A stretch of DNA of 64,000 nt, from NCBI RefSeq assembly GCF_014207855.1, contig NZ_JACHKZ010000001.1, positions 62,001 through 126,000 of the forward strand, in the 5' to 3' direction. Made by a program: the position numbers and the translations under genes. The DNA comes from Comamonas odontotermitis. Its GTDB lineage: Bacteria > Pseudomonadota > Gammaproteobacteria > Burkholderiales > Burkholderiaceae_C. Numbering within the stretch: position 1 is the stretch's first letter; each line of letters begins with the position of its first letter. The notes beneath the pieces are model-generated. The model saw nothing but the letters and a program-made list of their open reading frames with translations. It was not told the DNA's origin and ran no database searches. Positions 43,941-52,960 of this stretch are shown piece after piece.

Positions 43941-45029
43941 ATGGCATCCATGCACTCCCACCATTTTGACGACGACACCCAGCCTGCCGCGCTATCCTCC
44001 ACAAGCGCCAGCCAGCCGCCCCATGTCTACGCTGCACTCACACCCGATGTGGTGCTGGATGCGCTGGCGGGCGTGGGGCTGATGGGCGACGGACGGATGA
44101 ACCCGCTCGCCTCGTACGAAAACCGCGTCTACCAGGTGTGGCTGGACGACGGCCGCAAGGTCGTCGCCAAGTTCTACCGCCCCGGCCGCTGGAGCGATGC
44201 CCAGATTGACGAAGAGCATGCGTTCTCGCAGCAGTTGACCGATGCCGAAGTGCCGGTGGTGGCGCCCCTCATCCTGAACGGCTCCAGCCTGCACCACTAT
44301 GCAGGCTTCAGCTTTTCGGTGTCGCCCTGGCGCGGCGGGCGCCAGCCCGATCTGGACGACTGGGAAGTGCTGGAGTGGACGGGCCGCTTCCTTGCCCGCA
44401 TCCACACCGTAGGCGCCGCCCAATCCTTTGTGGCGCGCCCGCACATCAATGTGCATGATTTCGGACTGGAGCCGCACGACTGGCTGATGCACCACCATGC
44501 GATTGCGCCTTCGCAGCGCACCGCCTGGAGTAACGCCTGCCTGCAGGCCATCGACAAGATTCGCCACATCATGGACGCCGGCAATGCGACCGGCCACTTT
44601 GCCGCAGGCCCCTGCCAAAGCCTGCGCCTGCACGGCGACTGCCACCCCGGCAACGTGCTGTGGGTGCCGCCCGATGAGGCCGGCGGCGGCCCCCATTTTG
44701 TGGATCTGGACGACGCACGCACCGGCCCGGCCGTCCAAGACATGTGGATGCTGCTGTCAGGCGACCGTGCCCAGCAGACAGCGCAGCTCTCTACCCTGGT
44801 TGAAGGCTACGAGCAGTTCCGCCCCTTTGACCGGCGCGAGCTCGTGCTGATCGAGCCATTGCGCACGCTGCGCCTCATCCACTACAGCGCCTGGCTCGCT
44901 CGCCGCTTTGATGACCCGATCTTTCCCATCCACTTTCCCTGGTTTGGCAGCGATGCCTACTGGCAAGAGCAAACCCAGTTGCTGCATGCGCAAATCGAGG
45001 CGATGGATGAAGAACCGCTGCACGTGTGA
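43941..45029 (+). CDS. srkA: SrkA-like stress response serine/threonine kinase
   Basis: A 362-residue member of the YihE/SrkA branch of the aminoglycoside-phosphotransferase-like kinases. The catalytic loop is LHGDCHPGNVLW and the metal-binding Asp is in FVDLDDARTGPA. The N-terminal SYENRVYQVWLDDGRKVVAKFYRPGRW block holds the ATP-binding Lys and is a hallmark of SrkA. In E. coli SrkA protects against protein-damage-linked death. The first about 30 residues are a variable, Ser/His-rich extension; ATG 43950 is a close alternative start. Confidence 0.92.
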   Translation: MASMHSHHFDDDTQPAALSSTSASQPPHVYAALTPDVVLDALAGVGLMGDGRMNPLASYENRVYQVWLDDGRKVVAKFYRPGRWSDAQIDEEHAFSQQLTDAEVPVVAPLILNGSSLHHYAGFSFSVSPWRGGRQPDLDDWEVLEWTGRFLARIHTVGAAQSFVARPHINVHDFGLEPHDWLMHHHAIAPSQRTAWSNACLQAIDKIRHIMDAGNATGHFAAGPCQSLRLHGDCHPGNVLWVPPDEAGGGPHFVDLDDARTGPAVQDMWMLLSGDRAQQTAQLSTLVEGYEQFRPFDRRELVLIEPLRTLRLIHYSAWLARRFDDPIFPIHFPWFGSDAYWQEQTQLLHAQIEAMDEEPLHV

Positions 45030-45064
45030 TGCAGCCGGATAGGCCACTGATTCAAGGTTCCGAA

Positions 45065-45104
45065 AGACAGCAGGCGCCCAAATAACCAAGCGCCAGCAGC
45101 TGTC
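45065..45104. repeat. AGC-rich hairpin after srkA
   Basis: AGACAGCAGGCGCC and GGCGC-AGCTGTCT-like arms pair around an AT-rich loop. It resembles the other AGC-rich intergenic hairpins and may serve as terminator, though the T run is weak. Confidence 0.5.
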
Positions 45105-45240
45105 TATCTGATAGTGCTGCAAACCCGCCCCCCATCCGGTTGCCTGTGCAAGGCCCTGCGCGACTGGCCATGCGCCACAAGCACCCGCCCGCCATACCGT
45201 TACGGACGCATCGAATTATTGAAACGGATCATCCGCGGGT

Positions 45241-45726
45241 TCAGCACGCATTGCGGAATTTGCAGTCTGGCACCGGCTGGCCATCAGCTCCGCGCCATTG
45301 CACGGCGCCACCTTCGCCGTCTGGTGGTGCAGGCTGCGAGGGCAAAACCCCAGGTACAACCCGCCCCACCTCTGGCGCGGCAGTCGGCGCCTGTGCGCGT
45401 GCACCATCCGGGGATGCGGCAGCCGGGTCGTAAAGCACCGTGCCGGTACCCGCGCCTACGCCTACATTCGCTCCCCCCACCGAGGTGCCTACACCCACAC
45501 CCGCATTGCCGGTGACCTGACCACTCTGGTTGACTCCCACACCCACGCCCACCGGGCCAACACCTGTGCCCACGCCTGCGCTGACTCCACCGCTACCCAC
45601 CCCCACGCCTACCGAAAACGGGCCGACAGGAACGCCAACACCTATGTAGGGAGAGCAGCCAGAGAGAAAAAATGCGGCCAGTGCGCCCACGGCTGCAATA
45701 CGCAACGCCAAAATCTGTTTGTGCAT
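45241..45726 (-). CDS. Glycine/valine-repeat lipoprotein
   Basis: A 161-residue envelope protein with a lipoprotein signal and lipobox FLSGCS (Cys about residue 24). The mature part begins with about 80 residues built from alternating Gly and Val with Ser/Pro (VGVGVPVGPFSVGVGVG-like runs), a silk-like low-complexity region, followed by an Ala/Pro-rich stretch and a C-terminus ending CKFRNAC. No family is recognised. ATG 45744 is an alternative start. It lies just beyond the exosortase H-associated gene on the same strand, separated by 141 bases. Confidence 0.75.
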   Translation of the reverse strand: MHKQILALRIAAVGALAAFFLSGCSPYIGVGVPVGPFSVGVGVGSGGVSAGVGTGVGPVGVGVGVNQSGQVTGNAGVGVGTSVGGANVGVGAGTGTVLYDPAAASPDGARAQAPTAAPEVGRVVPGVLPSQPAPPDGEGGAVQWRGADGQPVPDCKFRNAC

Positions 45727-45817
45727 AGAACGGTATTTTTCCATCCCCTGGCGGACTGCCAGGCTGGTGAGGGAGCGGCAAGAGATCGGCGCTGGCGATA
45801 CGCCCGCCTTCCACAAC

Positions 45818-45850
45818 ATCAAAATAAATAGCAGCCAGCGCTTGGCAGAA
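45818..45850. repeat. Dispersed intergenic repeat fragment
   Basis: ATCAAAATAAATAGCAGCCAGCGCTTGGCAG matches the AGC-rich intergenic repeat seen at 2391 and elsewhere; only one arm is preserved (shown here in shortened form: ATAGCAGCCAGCGCTTGG). Confidence 0.45.
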
Positions 45851-45867
45851 CAATGTCCGCGTTTGCT

Positions 45868-46602
45868 TTACCGGTCATTGCGAGGTGGCAAGGTAATGCT
45901 GACGCTGTGTGAAATCTCCGGCCCCGTTTCTGCAGGGCGGATCACCTGCTCAGGAGGCGGAGGTGGTGGCGGCTTCACAATCATGGGCCTGGGGGCAATC
46001 CGGGGCTGGATGTTCTTCTTCCAGGCTTCCACCAGAACATCATTGACGAACTGGCGATCCATCCACAGCCACAGCAAAAACGGCACCAGGGTTGGCAGCA
46101 CCAGACTGCCGAGCTGGTAGCCATAGGCCAGGCCTTCGAGTTGGCCCTGCGAGATTTTCAACAACCGCAGGTCAAGATTGGTTGCCAGCACCACCTGCAT
46201 CAGCAGGCTGGTGCAGATGCTGAAAGCCTGAAACGGCAAGAGCACGATATAGCCCACAATGGCACGCCAGACCCGCCCCTTGCGCCAGGCGGCCAGCAGC
46301 AGTGCCAGAAAGATGGGAAAACCATAGGCATAGCGGCCCGGGTCTGCGTCCACCGAAATCTCCACCCATCGCCCGCCCGTCTGGGCGTTCGCGATGCCGA
46401 CATTGGTATCCACCTCCATCTTTCCCGGAGAAATCTGCACCTGCTTGACCCAGCCGGATGCCAGATCTTCCAGCCCCTCCTTGGAGATGATGGCCACCGG
46501 ATAGCTGATCCATGGAGACAGCCGAGTCCACACCGTGGTCAGCACGATGATGCCGACGAAAGCCAGCACGGCAAATCGCTGAATGGGGTTTAAGCGCTTC
46601 AT
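45868..46602 (-). CDS. Exosortase H-associated membrane protein
   Basis: A 244-residue protein with an N-terminal membrane anchor (about 10-28), a periplasmic segment of about 65 residues, and further hydrophobic helices at about 93-110, 115-135 and 160-180. It ends in a cytoplasmic tail with a run of prolines (PPPPPPPEQVIRPAE). It follows the exosortase gene by 99 bases on the same strand. This gene pair is the known arrangement of exosortase H loci, where the partner has no assigned biochemical role. The call depends on position and topology as much as on residues. Confidence 0.85.
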   Translation of the reverse strand: MKRLNPIQRFAVLAFVGIIVLTTVWTRLSPWISYPVAIISKEGLEDLASGWVKQVQISPGKMEVDTNVGIANAQTGGRWVEISVDADPGRYAYGFPIFLALLLAAWRKGRVWRAIVGYIVLLPFQAFSICTSLLMQVVLATNLDLRLLKISQGQLEGLAYGYQLGSLVLPTLVPFLLWLWMDRQFVNDVLVEAWKKNIQPRIAPRPMIVKPPPPPPPEQVIRPAETGPEISHSVSITLPPRNDR

Positions 46603-46701
46603 CCCTCTTCCTGGTCTCTGGCTCTTGCTCTTGCTGATTGGGCAGAAAACACCGTTGCCCGGTTAAAACAAAGCCAGCAGTGCTTTGCTGCTGGCTCGCA
46701 T

Positions 46702-47256
46702 TCAGGCCGCCACGGGCTCATTCGGTGCAGCGATGCTGCCCGAAGGCGGCGGGCTGTCCGAGCCATCATCGGCACGCTTGGCGCGCTGGCCTGCGCGCAC
46801 CCACACCAGCCATACCACCAGCACGTCCAGCATGATGAGGGCCTGCCACAGGTATTCATGGGCAAAGTTGAAGGCGGTCATGTTCCACTGGCCCAGGTAG
46901 AACAGGCTGATCACGCGCACGATGTTGATGGCCTGCACCGCCACAAAGCCCAGCACCATTCCGATGATCTTGTGGCGCCAGGTGGAGGGAAACGCAAGAA
47001 TGGCGGCAAACAGAACAATGCAAGCCTCGATGCCGTTACAGCCTGCCTCGATGGACACGCCAAAATTGGACGCATGGTTCCACAGCACCTTGCCCTCGGC
47101 GACGGCCGATTTGTCGAACCATGTCACCAAAAACGCGCAGATCTTGGCCAGCATGGCCGTCCACGGCTCCACCAGATGCTTTTGCACCCAATTGAGCATG
47201 TTGAGGCCAAACAAGGTGAGCTGTATGCCCAGAAAAACAAAAAAGAATCGAACCAT
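46702..47256 (-). CDS. xrtH: Exosortase H (IPTLxxWG-CTERM-specific)
   Basis: A 184-residue multi-helix inner-membrane transpeptidase of the exosortase family. The three catalytic positions are visible: Cys73 in AGCNGIEA, Arg114 in NIVRVISLFYLG and His133 in FAHEYLWQ. The C-terminal about 30 residues are a polar cytoplasmic tail. Exosortase H recognises C-terminal signals with an IPTLxxWG-like motif, a membrane helix and basic residues. The subtilase at 9884-12415 carries such a tail. The associated membrane protein follows downstream. ATG 47256 was taken as start because the helix pattern begins directly after it. Confidence 0.93.
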   Translation of the reverse strand: MVRFFFVFLGIQLTLFGLNMLNWVQKHLVEPWTAMLAKICAFLVTWFDKSAVAEGKVLWNHASNFGVSIEAGCNGIEACIVLFAAILAFPSTWRHKIIGMVLGFVAVQAINIVRVISLFYLGQWNMTAFNFAHEYLWQALIMLDVLVVWLVWVRAGQRAKRADDGSDSPPPSGSIAAPNEPVAA

Positions 47257-47618
47257 CGTGATCGCCTGCCTTCACCCGGAGTGGGGACGCTTTCCATATC
47301 CTATATTGCTGCGCCGCGTGCTTTGCCGTGCCCAGGGACAGTGGCGCCAAGAATGCAAGAGTCCACTGCGGCGGCGGTCCTGCCTTGCGGCCAGCCTTGC
47401 AATCGGGCTTTCCATCCCGGCCAGCGGCGCGCACCTGCCGCTTGTCTCGCTCAGCAGCATCTTCTGGGGAGTAAATATAGCCCCGAAAGCGGTCTGCAGT
47501 GTCAATACACCTGTTAACAACTCATGCTACAGCGCAGCAATGCAACACCCGGCGGCCTCTTGGAACCTGTTCACTGCCCAGAAACCAACCGCTGCCGCCT
47601 TGCTGGCTGCTCACCCTT
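47257..47618. other. Intergenic region upstream of xrtH
   Basis: No gene is convincing. The open frames across it are shadows with poor composition. It holds a TTGACA-bearing promoter candidate (47474-47505) facing xrtH, and the htpG terminator lies just beyond. Confidence 0.5.
47474..47505 (-). promoter_or_regulatory. Candidate promoter for xrtH
   Basis: On the minus strand a perfect TTGACA (47505-47500) is followed 18 bases later by GCTATA (overlapping TATATT). It is about 220 bases before xrtH, leaving a long leader. Confidence 0.4.
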
Positions 47619-47668
47619 CAAAAAGAAAAAGGCAGCCCCGGCTCCTGATGAACGGGGCCGGGGCTGCC
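47619..47668 (-). terminator. Rho-independent terminator after htpG
   Basis: A perfect 12-bp stem GGCAGCCCCGGC / GCCGGGGCTGCC with a 14-base loop, followed on the minus strand by TTTTTCTTTTT. Confidence 0.88.
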
Positions 47669-47701
47669 TCTGTGTCGTTGTGACAGGTTCAGCGCGAACG
47701 A

Positions 47702-49645
47702 TCAGGCCAGCAGCGCATTCACCCGCTTGACGTAGGCAGCCGGGTCTTCCGGCAGGCCGCCTTCGGCCAGCACTGCCTGGTCAAACACAATTTGAGCCAA
47801 GTCATGGAAATGGACACTGCCGTCCAGCTTCTTGATCAGCGGGTGCTCGGGGTTCACCTCCAGCACCGGCTTGGACTCAGGCGCGGCCTGGCCAGCCTGC
47901 TTGAGCATACGGGCCAACTGCAGGCTCATGCCGCCATCCTGCACCACCAGGCACGCAGGCGAATCGACCAGACGGCTGGTGGCGCGCACATCCTCTGCCT
48001 TGTCCTTGAGCGCTTCTTTCAGCTTGGCAAGCACGGGCTTGAAGGCCTCGGCCGCTTCCTCGGCTGCTTTCTTCTCGGTCTCGTCCTGCAGCTTGCCCAG
48101 ATCCACCGCGCCCTTGGCCACGGACTGCAGCGGCGTTCCGTCGAACTCGTGCACAAAATTCAGTGCCCATTCGTCCACGCGGTCGGTCATCAGCAGCACC
48201 TCGATGCCTTTTTTCTTGAAGACTTCGAGCTGCGGGCTGTTCTTGGCTGCGGCCAGGGTATCGGCGGTGATGTAGTAGATCGCGTCCTGGCCTTCCTTCA
48301 TGCGGGTCTTGTAATCGGCAAACGAGGTCACGACACCGTCCTGGGTGGTCGAGGCAAAACGCAGCAGCTTGGCGATCCGGTCGCGGTTGGCCATGTCTTC
48401 GCCCAGGCCTTCCTTCAGCACAGCGCCAAATTCGGCGTAGAACTGGCTGTATTTGCCCTCCTTGGCCTTGTCTTCCTCGCTCACCACGTCGGTCACTTCG
48501 GCATCCGTGCCTGCTTCGTGCCTGTCGTGCTTGGCCAGGTCTTCCAGCATGGAGAGTACGCGCTTGACCGAACCATCACGGATCAGCTTCACATCGCGGC
48601 TTTCCTGCAGCAACTCGCGGCTCACATTAAGTGGCAGGTCGGCCGAATCGATCACGCCCTTCACAAACCGCAGGTACTGAGGCATCAGCGCCTCTGCATC
48701 ATCCATGATGAAAACGCGCTTGACGTATAGCTTGATGCCAGCATGCTTGTCCCGCTGGTACAGATCGAATGGAGCCTTGGCAGGGATGTACAGCAGTTGC
48801 GTGTACTCGGTGTTGCCTTCGACGCGGTTGTGGCTCCAGGTCAGCGGATCTTCAAAATCATGGCTGATCGCCTTGTAGAAATCCTTGTACTGCTCGTCGC
48901 TGATGTCCTTCTTGGCGCGGGTCCACAAAGCATTGGCCTTGTTGACAGCCTCCCACTCGCCAGTCTTGACCATGTCCCCCGGCTGGTCGTTCTCGCCCTC
49001 CTTCCACTCTTCCTTTTCCATCAGGATCGGCAGACTGATGTGGTCCGAGTACTTGGCGATGATCTGCTTGAGCTTGTAGCCATTGAGAAACTCTTGCGCC
49101 TCGGGCCGCAGATGCAGGGTGATGCTGGTGCCACGCTCTTCACGGGTGATCTGCTCCACGTCGAAATCACCGGCTCCGCCACTGACCCAGCGCACACCCT
49201 CAGATGCAGCCACGCCTGCACGGCGCGATTCAACCGTGATCTTGTCGGCAACGATGAACCCGGAGTAGAAGCCCACGCCGAACTGGCCGATCAACTGCGA
49301 ATCGGCCTTCTGGTCACCGCTGAGCTTTTCCATGAAGGCCTTGGTGCCGCTCTTGGCAATCGTGCCCAGGTTTTCAATGGCTTCCTGCTCCGTCATGCCG
49401 ATGCCCGTATCCGTGATCGTCAGGGTCTTGGCTGCCTTGTCGAAGGAAACACGCACTTCCAGCTTGGGCTGATCGCCATAGAGGCTGGCATCGCCCAGTG
49501 CTTCAAAGCGTAATTTGTCGCAAGCGTCTGACGCGTTGGAGATCAACTCTCGAAGAAAAATCTCCTGGTTGGAGTACAGCGAATGTGTGACAAGGTGCAG
49601 CAGCTGCGCTACTTCGGCCTGAAAGGAGTGGGTTTGTTTTGTCAT
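47702..49645 (-). CDS. htpG: Molecular chaperone HtpG (bacterial Hsp90)
   Basis: Cytosolic ATP-dependent chaperone of 647 residues. The GHKL ATPase motifs are present: [39 protein letters not shown] and [16 protein letters not shown] middle domain and C-terminal dimerisation domain complete the family layout. ATG 49645 matches the family start; a TTG further upstream lacks support. A sigma-32-like promoter lies at 49680-49707 and a strong terminator follows, so it is transcribed alone and heat-inducible. Confidence 0.97.
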   Translation of the reverse strand: MTKQTHSFQAEVAQLLHLVTHSLYSNQEIFLRELISNASDACDKLRFEALGDASLYGDQPKLEVRVSFDKAAKTLTITDTGIGMTEQEAIENLGTIAKSGTKAFMEKLSGDQKADSQLIGQFGVGFYSGFIVADKITVESRRAGVAASEGVRWVSGGAGDFDVEQITREERGTSITLHLRPEAQEFLNGYKLKQIIAKYSDHISLPILMEKEEWKEGENDQPGDMVKTGEWEAVNKANALWTRAKKDISDEQYKDFYKAISHDFEDPLTWSHNRVEGNTEYTQLLYIPAKAPFDLYQRDKHAGIKLYVKRVFIMDDAEALMPQYLRFVKGVIDSADLPLNVSRELLQESRDVKLIRDGSVKRVLSMLEDLAKHDRHEAGTDAEVTDVVSEEDKAKEGKYSQFYAEFGAVLKEGLGEDMANRDRIAKLLRFASTTQDGVVTSFADYKTRMKEGQDAIYYITADTLAAAKNSPQLEVFKKKGIEVLLMTDRVDEWALNFVHEFDGTPLQSVAKGAVDLGKLQDETEKKAAEEAAEAFKPVLAKLKEALKDKAEDVRATSRLVDSPACLVVQDGGMSLQLARMLKQAGQAAPESKPVLEVNPEHPLIKKLDGSVHFHDLAQIVFDQAVLAEGGLPEDPAAYVKRVNALLA

Positions 49646-49679
49646 GAGGATGTCTCGTGTCAACAGAAATCAATCCGTC

Positions 49680-49707
49680 ATATGGGCGCCATGGTTGGCG
49701 ATTCAAG
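49680..49707 (-). promoter_or_regulatory. Sigma-32-type heat-shock promoter of htpG
   Basis: On the minus strand CTTGAA (49707-49702) and CCCATAT (49686-49680) are separated by 15 bases, matching the RpoH consensus (CTTGAA, 13-17 bases, CCCCATNT). It lies 35 bases before the htpG ATG. Confidence 0.8.
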
Positions 49708-49719
49708 AGCCGAATATTC

Positions 49720-49967
49720 ACCTCTATTGCTTATATAAAAAATCTATTTCAAAAACTGAATTTGTAACAATAATTAAAATTACAAATAACTTAATTGAAA
49801 AAGCAAGCTTCATTCTTCTTTACATAAGCACACATATCCTCCTGTCATCCTTTCTGACAAACTAATCGTTACGTATCAAATTGCATTTGGCGATTAAAGA
49901 ATTGGAATGTAAATGGTTTCAAATGTAATCACTCAATATTACAAATGAAAGCATCTCATTTACAAAT
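49720..49967 (+). promoter_or_regulatory. AT-rich regulatory region with TTACAAAT boxes upstream of the fibre-like operon
   Basis: The AT-rich stretch contrasts sharply with the surrounding high-GC DNA. The 8-mer TTACAAAT or its inverse occurs at 49760-49767, 49780-49787, 49939-49946 and 49960-49967. The pairs are spaced 20 and 21 bases, about two helical turns, and the last two overlap the start of the first gene. No clear ribosome-binding site precedes ATG 49945. A regulator binding site or silencing region is likely. Confidence 0.55.
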
Positions 49968-52218
49968 TGCTATCATCTGCCCCCGACCCGCTTCATACAG
50001 GGCCAGGGCAGCCTATTTACTGACATTCATTGCCAGCGTCTCTTCTGCCATGGCCCAGCCCGCCACCTCCTCCAGCGCCAATGCGGGCAATGCGCCCGGC
50101 ATTGAGGCGATGACGCCCGCTGAAGCCGAGCAGGTACGGCTGCGGAAATTGATGGATGCGGCCCCTGCCGCCTATGAAGACCGGTTCATGAGCGCCGACG
50201 AAGTCAGCGCCCTGCGCTCCGGCGAGGCCGCCAGCGCAGAAGAGGCCCTGTCTCAACCAGAGGGCCTGCGCAGCTGGTCCGTGGAAGGTCGCATCGGCGC
50301 CGCCCAATCCAACAGCTCCGGCACAGGAAAACGTCAGGCCACCGAATACGGTCAGCGCATCGAATACCGCCAGCAGACCCTGAACTACGGCGAATGGGTT
50401 CTGCAAGCCGACGGACGCTCGCAGCATGGAGACCAGGATGCAGGAAACGGCATTGGCGCCCTGGGTTATGCCCGCGAGGCAAGCAGCCAGCGCATCACTT
50501 TGCGCAACCTGGGCATGCCCCTCACGCCCGGCGTGCTGGCCGACACTACCCTGGGCGATGCCTACAGCGAGCTGACAACAGGCCTCAGCCGCAACTACCG
50601 CCTCACGCTCGGCACCAGCACGGTGCGCGGTCTCTCGACCCGCATCTACGGCAGTGATTTCGATCTGCGCGCTGGCATGGGCGAGCGTGGCGATCTCCTG
50701 GGCGGACCGTATCCAGGCTTCGAAAAGAGCCAAGGCAGCATTGCATGGCTGGGCGCCACCCGGCGCCTGGGCGATTCTTGGTACGCCGCTGGCCAGATCG
50801 AGCAGGCACACCGCATTCCCGCCAGCTACTACAACCTGTTTACCGGCGAGGGCTCGGGCAGCAAAACTGTATCGAGCTGGGCCGCGGCAGTGGGCTACGG
50901 AGGCGAATTGCGGCAAGACGGTGATCTGCGCGCGCGCCTGACAGTCCTGGGCAGCAATACCTCCAGCGCAACACCCGGCACGGCAACAGGCGGCGCGCAG
51001 GGCCTGTACGTGGAGGCGGGAACAAAGCTCGGCCGCTTCCGCCATGAGTTCGGCGCCTACGTTTCCCGGCCCAATCTGTACTTTGGCGACTACCTGTTGC
51101 CTTCGGGCACCCAAGGGGCCTATTGGCGCGTGGACCACAGCGCTAGCCGCCTCAGCTGGGGCGGGGGGCTTGATTTCGAGCGCGTTCGCAGCAGCTCCGA
51201 GACGGCGCAGACCGGCTCCTCCCGCCTGGGAGCCAGCGGCAATGTGCAGTATTTCATCAACCGGGACAGCTCCATTGGCGGCAACCTCAACCTCTACCAG
51301 ACCCGCTATGACGCAAGCGCCAATGCCAATGCCAATGGCCAGGCTGCGCTGGGCACGCAGCGCAGCATTTACGCCTACGGCTTCTACCAGACCCGCTTTT
51401 TCGGCTGGCCCCGCACACGCCTGAGCCTGACCGCGCGACGCAATGAGCAGATCGTCCTGGGCGATGGCGCCGCCACGGGCCGCGAAGTGCAATGGGAGCA
51501 GGACTGGATCACGGCGCGGCGCGAAACCATGCGCCCCGAACTCACCACCACGCTGGGCTGGGCCGACGACCGCAGCGGCGGCACGGCACACCAATACCCC
51601 ACGGCCGGTGTGCAGGTACGTTACTGGGCCAGCAGTTCACTGAGCTTTTCGGGCAACCTGCGCTACACCTCGCAAACGGGTGGCCTGTACACCAGCCGAG
51701 GCCTGTCGGGCACCCTCTCGGCCGAGCAGGATCTGGGACACGGCTGGCGCCTGGGCTTTTCGGCACTGATCAACCAGGCGCGCGCCTCCACGGTGCCCCT
51801 GCCGAACTGGACCGGCCCCCTGGTCTATCGCAGCAATGACAAGACCGCCTACATCTACCTGCGCTGGGATGGCAGCACAGGCCGACCCTTTGCCGTGGCA
51901 GGTGGAATGCCCGGCACAGGGGCAGGCAGTGTCTCGGGCAATGTGTTCTACGACGCCAACCGCGATGGCCAGCGGCAGATTGGCGAAGGCGGGGTCACTG
52001 GTGTCGAGGTAGTGCTGGATGGCCGCTACCGCACGGTTACCGACCGCGAAGGCCGTTTCTCATTCCCGATGGTGGGCCAAGGCCGCCACCGAATCACTGT
52101 CACGCTCGACAGCGTGCCGCTGCCCTGGGGTGCAGCGGACGATGCCGGCGTGAGCGTCGATGTTCCGCTGCGTGGCGAAGCCAACGCCGAGATTCCCGTC
52201 ATCAAGGTGGGGGAGTAG
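49945..52218 (+). CDS. Outer-membrane usher-like beta-barrel protein with C-terminal SdrD-B-like domain
   Basis: A 757-residue exported protein. A signal peptide ends near residue 37 (AMA). About 100-650 shows alternating amphipathic strands rich in Tyr, Gly, Ser and Arg, as in a large outer-membrane barrel. The C-terminal part (about 660-757) begins GSVSGNVFYDANRDGQRQIG, a calcium-loop-bearing SdrD B-type beta-sandwich, followed by TDREGRFSFPMVGQGRHRI, reminiscent of usher C-terminal domains. Typical FimD usher motifs are not obvious. It is the first gene of six with a PapD-like chaperone and four small secreted proteins, which points to assembly or secretion of a surface fibre. Confidence 0.75.
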   Translation: MKASHLQIAIICPRPASYRARAAYLLTFIASVSSAMAQPATSSSANAGNAPGIEAMTPAEAEQVRLRKLMDAAPAAYEDRFMSADEVSALRSGEAASAEEALSQPEGLRSWSVEGRIGAAQSNSSGTGKRQATEYGQRIEYRQQTLNYGEWVLQADGRSQHGDQDAGNGIGALGYAREASSQRITLRNLGMPLTPGVLADTTLGDAYSELTTGLSRNYRLTLGTSTVRGLSTRIYGSDFDLRAGMGERGDLLGGPYPGFEKSQGSIAWLGATRRLGDSWYAAGQIEQAHRIPASYYNLFTGEGSGSKTVSSWAAAVGYGGELRQDGDLRARLTVLGSNTSSATPGTATGGAQGLYVEAGTKLGRFRHEFGAYVSRPNLYFGDYLLPSGTQGAYWRVDHSASRLSWGGGLDFERVRSSSETAQTGSSRLGASGNVQYFINRDSSIGGNLNLYQTRYDASANANANGQAALGTQRSIYAYGFYQTRFFGWPRTRLSLTARRNEQIVLGDGAATGREVQWEQDWITARRETMRPELTTTLGWADDRSGGTAHQYPTAGVQVRYWASSSLSFSGNLRYTSQTGGLYTSRGLSGTLSAEQDLGHGWRLGFSALINQARASTVPLPNWTGPLVYRSNDKTAYIYLRWDGSTGRPFAVAGGMPGTGAGSVSGNVFYDANRDGQRQIGEGGVTGVEVVLDGRYRTVTDREGRFSFPMVGQGRHRITVTLDSVPLPWGAADDAGVSVDVPLRGEANAEIPVIKVGE

Positions 52219-52351
52219 CCATGCAGCAGACCACGGGCTGACAAATGTGTAAACGGCAGTAAACCCCTGAGCTGCCGAGCACGTTGAGAGCCAGCCCTCC
52301 ACCAGCGCATCTGCGCTTTTGCCAATCCCTTTGATAAAAAGGACTGTGAAA

Positions 52352-52960
52352 ATGATTAACAAACTTATCAATCCCATTGCGCTGGGCACTGCTTTGATGC
52401 TTGCGTCTGCAGGTTATGCACTGGCCGACAGCCAATATGGCTACTCCACCAGCGGCACCAATGTCACGGCGCAGGCCAATGTCAAGCTGTCGGTGGCGGT
52501 GCCCAAGCTGATCCTGCTGCGTGTGGGCTCGACCAACGCCACGATCGACACCCTCAGCTGGAACACGACCTTCAGCATTCCTGCCGTCCCCACGGCGCCT
52601 GTGGTTGGCAACAACACCAATGTGGACTGGAGCGGTGCAGCGCCAACCTCGACGCTGAACACACCGGCAGCACTGACTGTCTATGCATGGACCAATGCAG
52701 GTACCGGCACCCTCACCTGCACAGCGCCTACCTGGACGCCTGCTGCTGGCGGCCCAGCGAACACGGACTTCACCGTGACCGTCACGGGCTCTTTGCCTCA
52801 TCCAGGAACCAACCTGGCCTGCGGTGCTGCAAGCGCGACCATCCCCTCGAACTCGGTAGCCACGGGTACCTGGGCATACAGCCTGGCAAGTGCGTCCGCT
52901 GCCACCTGGAAAGCAGGCACCTACACGGCCCAGGTGACCTACACGGCCACCGGCGTCTGA
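52352..52960 (+). CDS. Secreted beta-rich subunit, fibre-like operon (subunit 1)
   Basis: A 202-residue exported protein. The signal peptide ends about residue 25 (ALA). The mature part is rich in Thr, Ala, Ser and Val with alternating hydrophobic strands. It shares blocks with the operon's last protein: SIPAVPT-A/T-P, GNNT-N/S-V-D/N-W-S/N-GAAP. Two Cys (LTCTAP and LACGAAS) could pair. The end reads AGTYTAQVTYTATGV, an edge-strand pattern seen in pilin-type subunits. AAGGA lies eight bases before ATG 52352. Likely a main structural subunit, by inference from position. Confidence 0.75.
   Translation: MINKLINPIALGTALMLASAGYALADSQYGYSTSGTNVTAQANVKLSVAVPKLILLRVGSTNATIDTLSWNTTFSIPAVPTAPVVGNNTNVDWSGAAPTSTLNTPAALTVYAWTNAGTGTLTCTAPTWTPAAGGPANTDFTVTVTGSLPHPGTNLACGAASATIPSNSVATGTWAYSLASASAATWKAGTYTAQVTYTATGV

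Noticed and set aside
45241-45726. Gly/Val-rich tract considered as a CRISPR or minisatellite array
   Set aside because: The DNA repeats are irregular and in frame, and the frame has a lipobox and stop. It is a coding low-complexity region.
49644-49865. A 73-codon plus-strand frame in the AT-rich spacer before the fibre-like operon
   Set aside because: It overlaps the htpG promoter, has no ribosome-binding site, and AT-rich composition alone explains the open frame.
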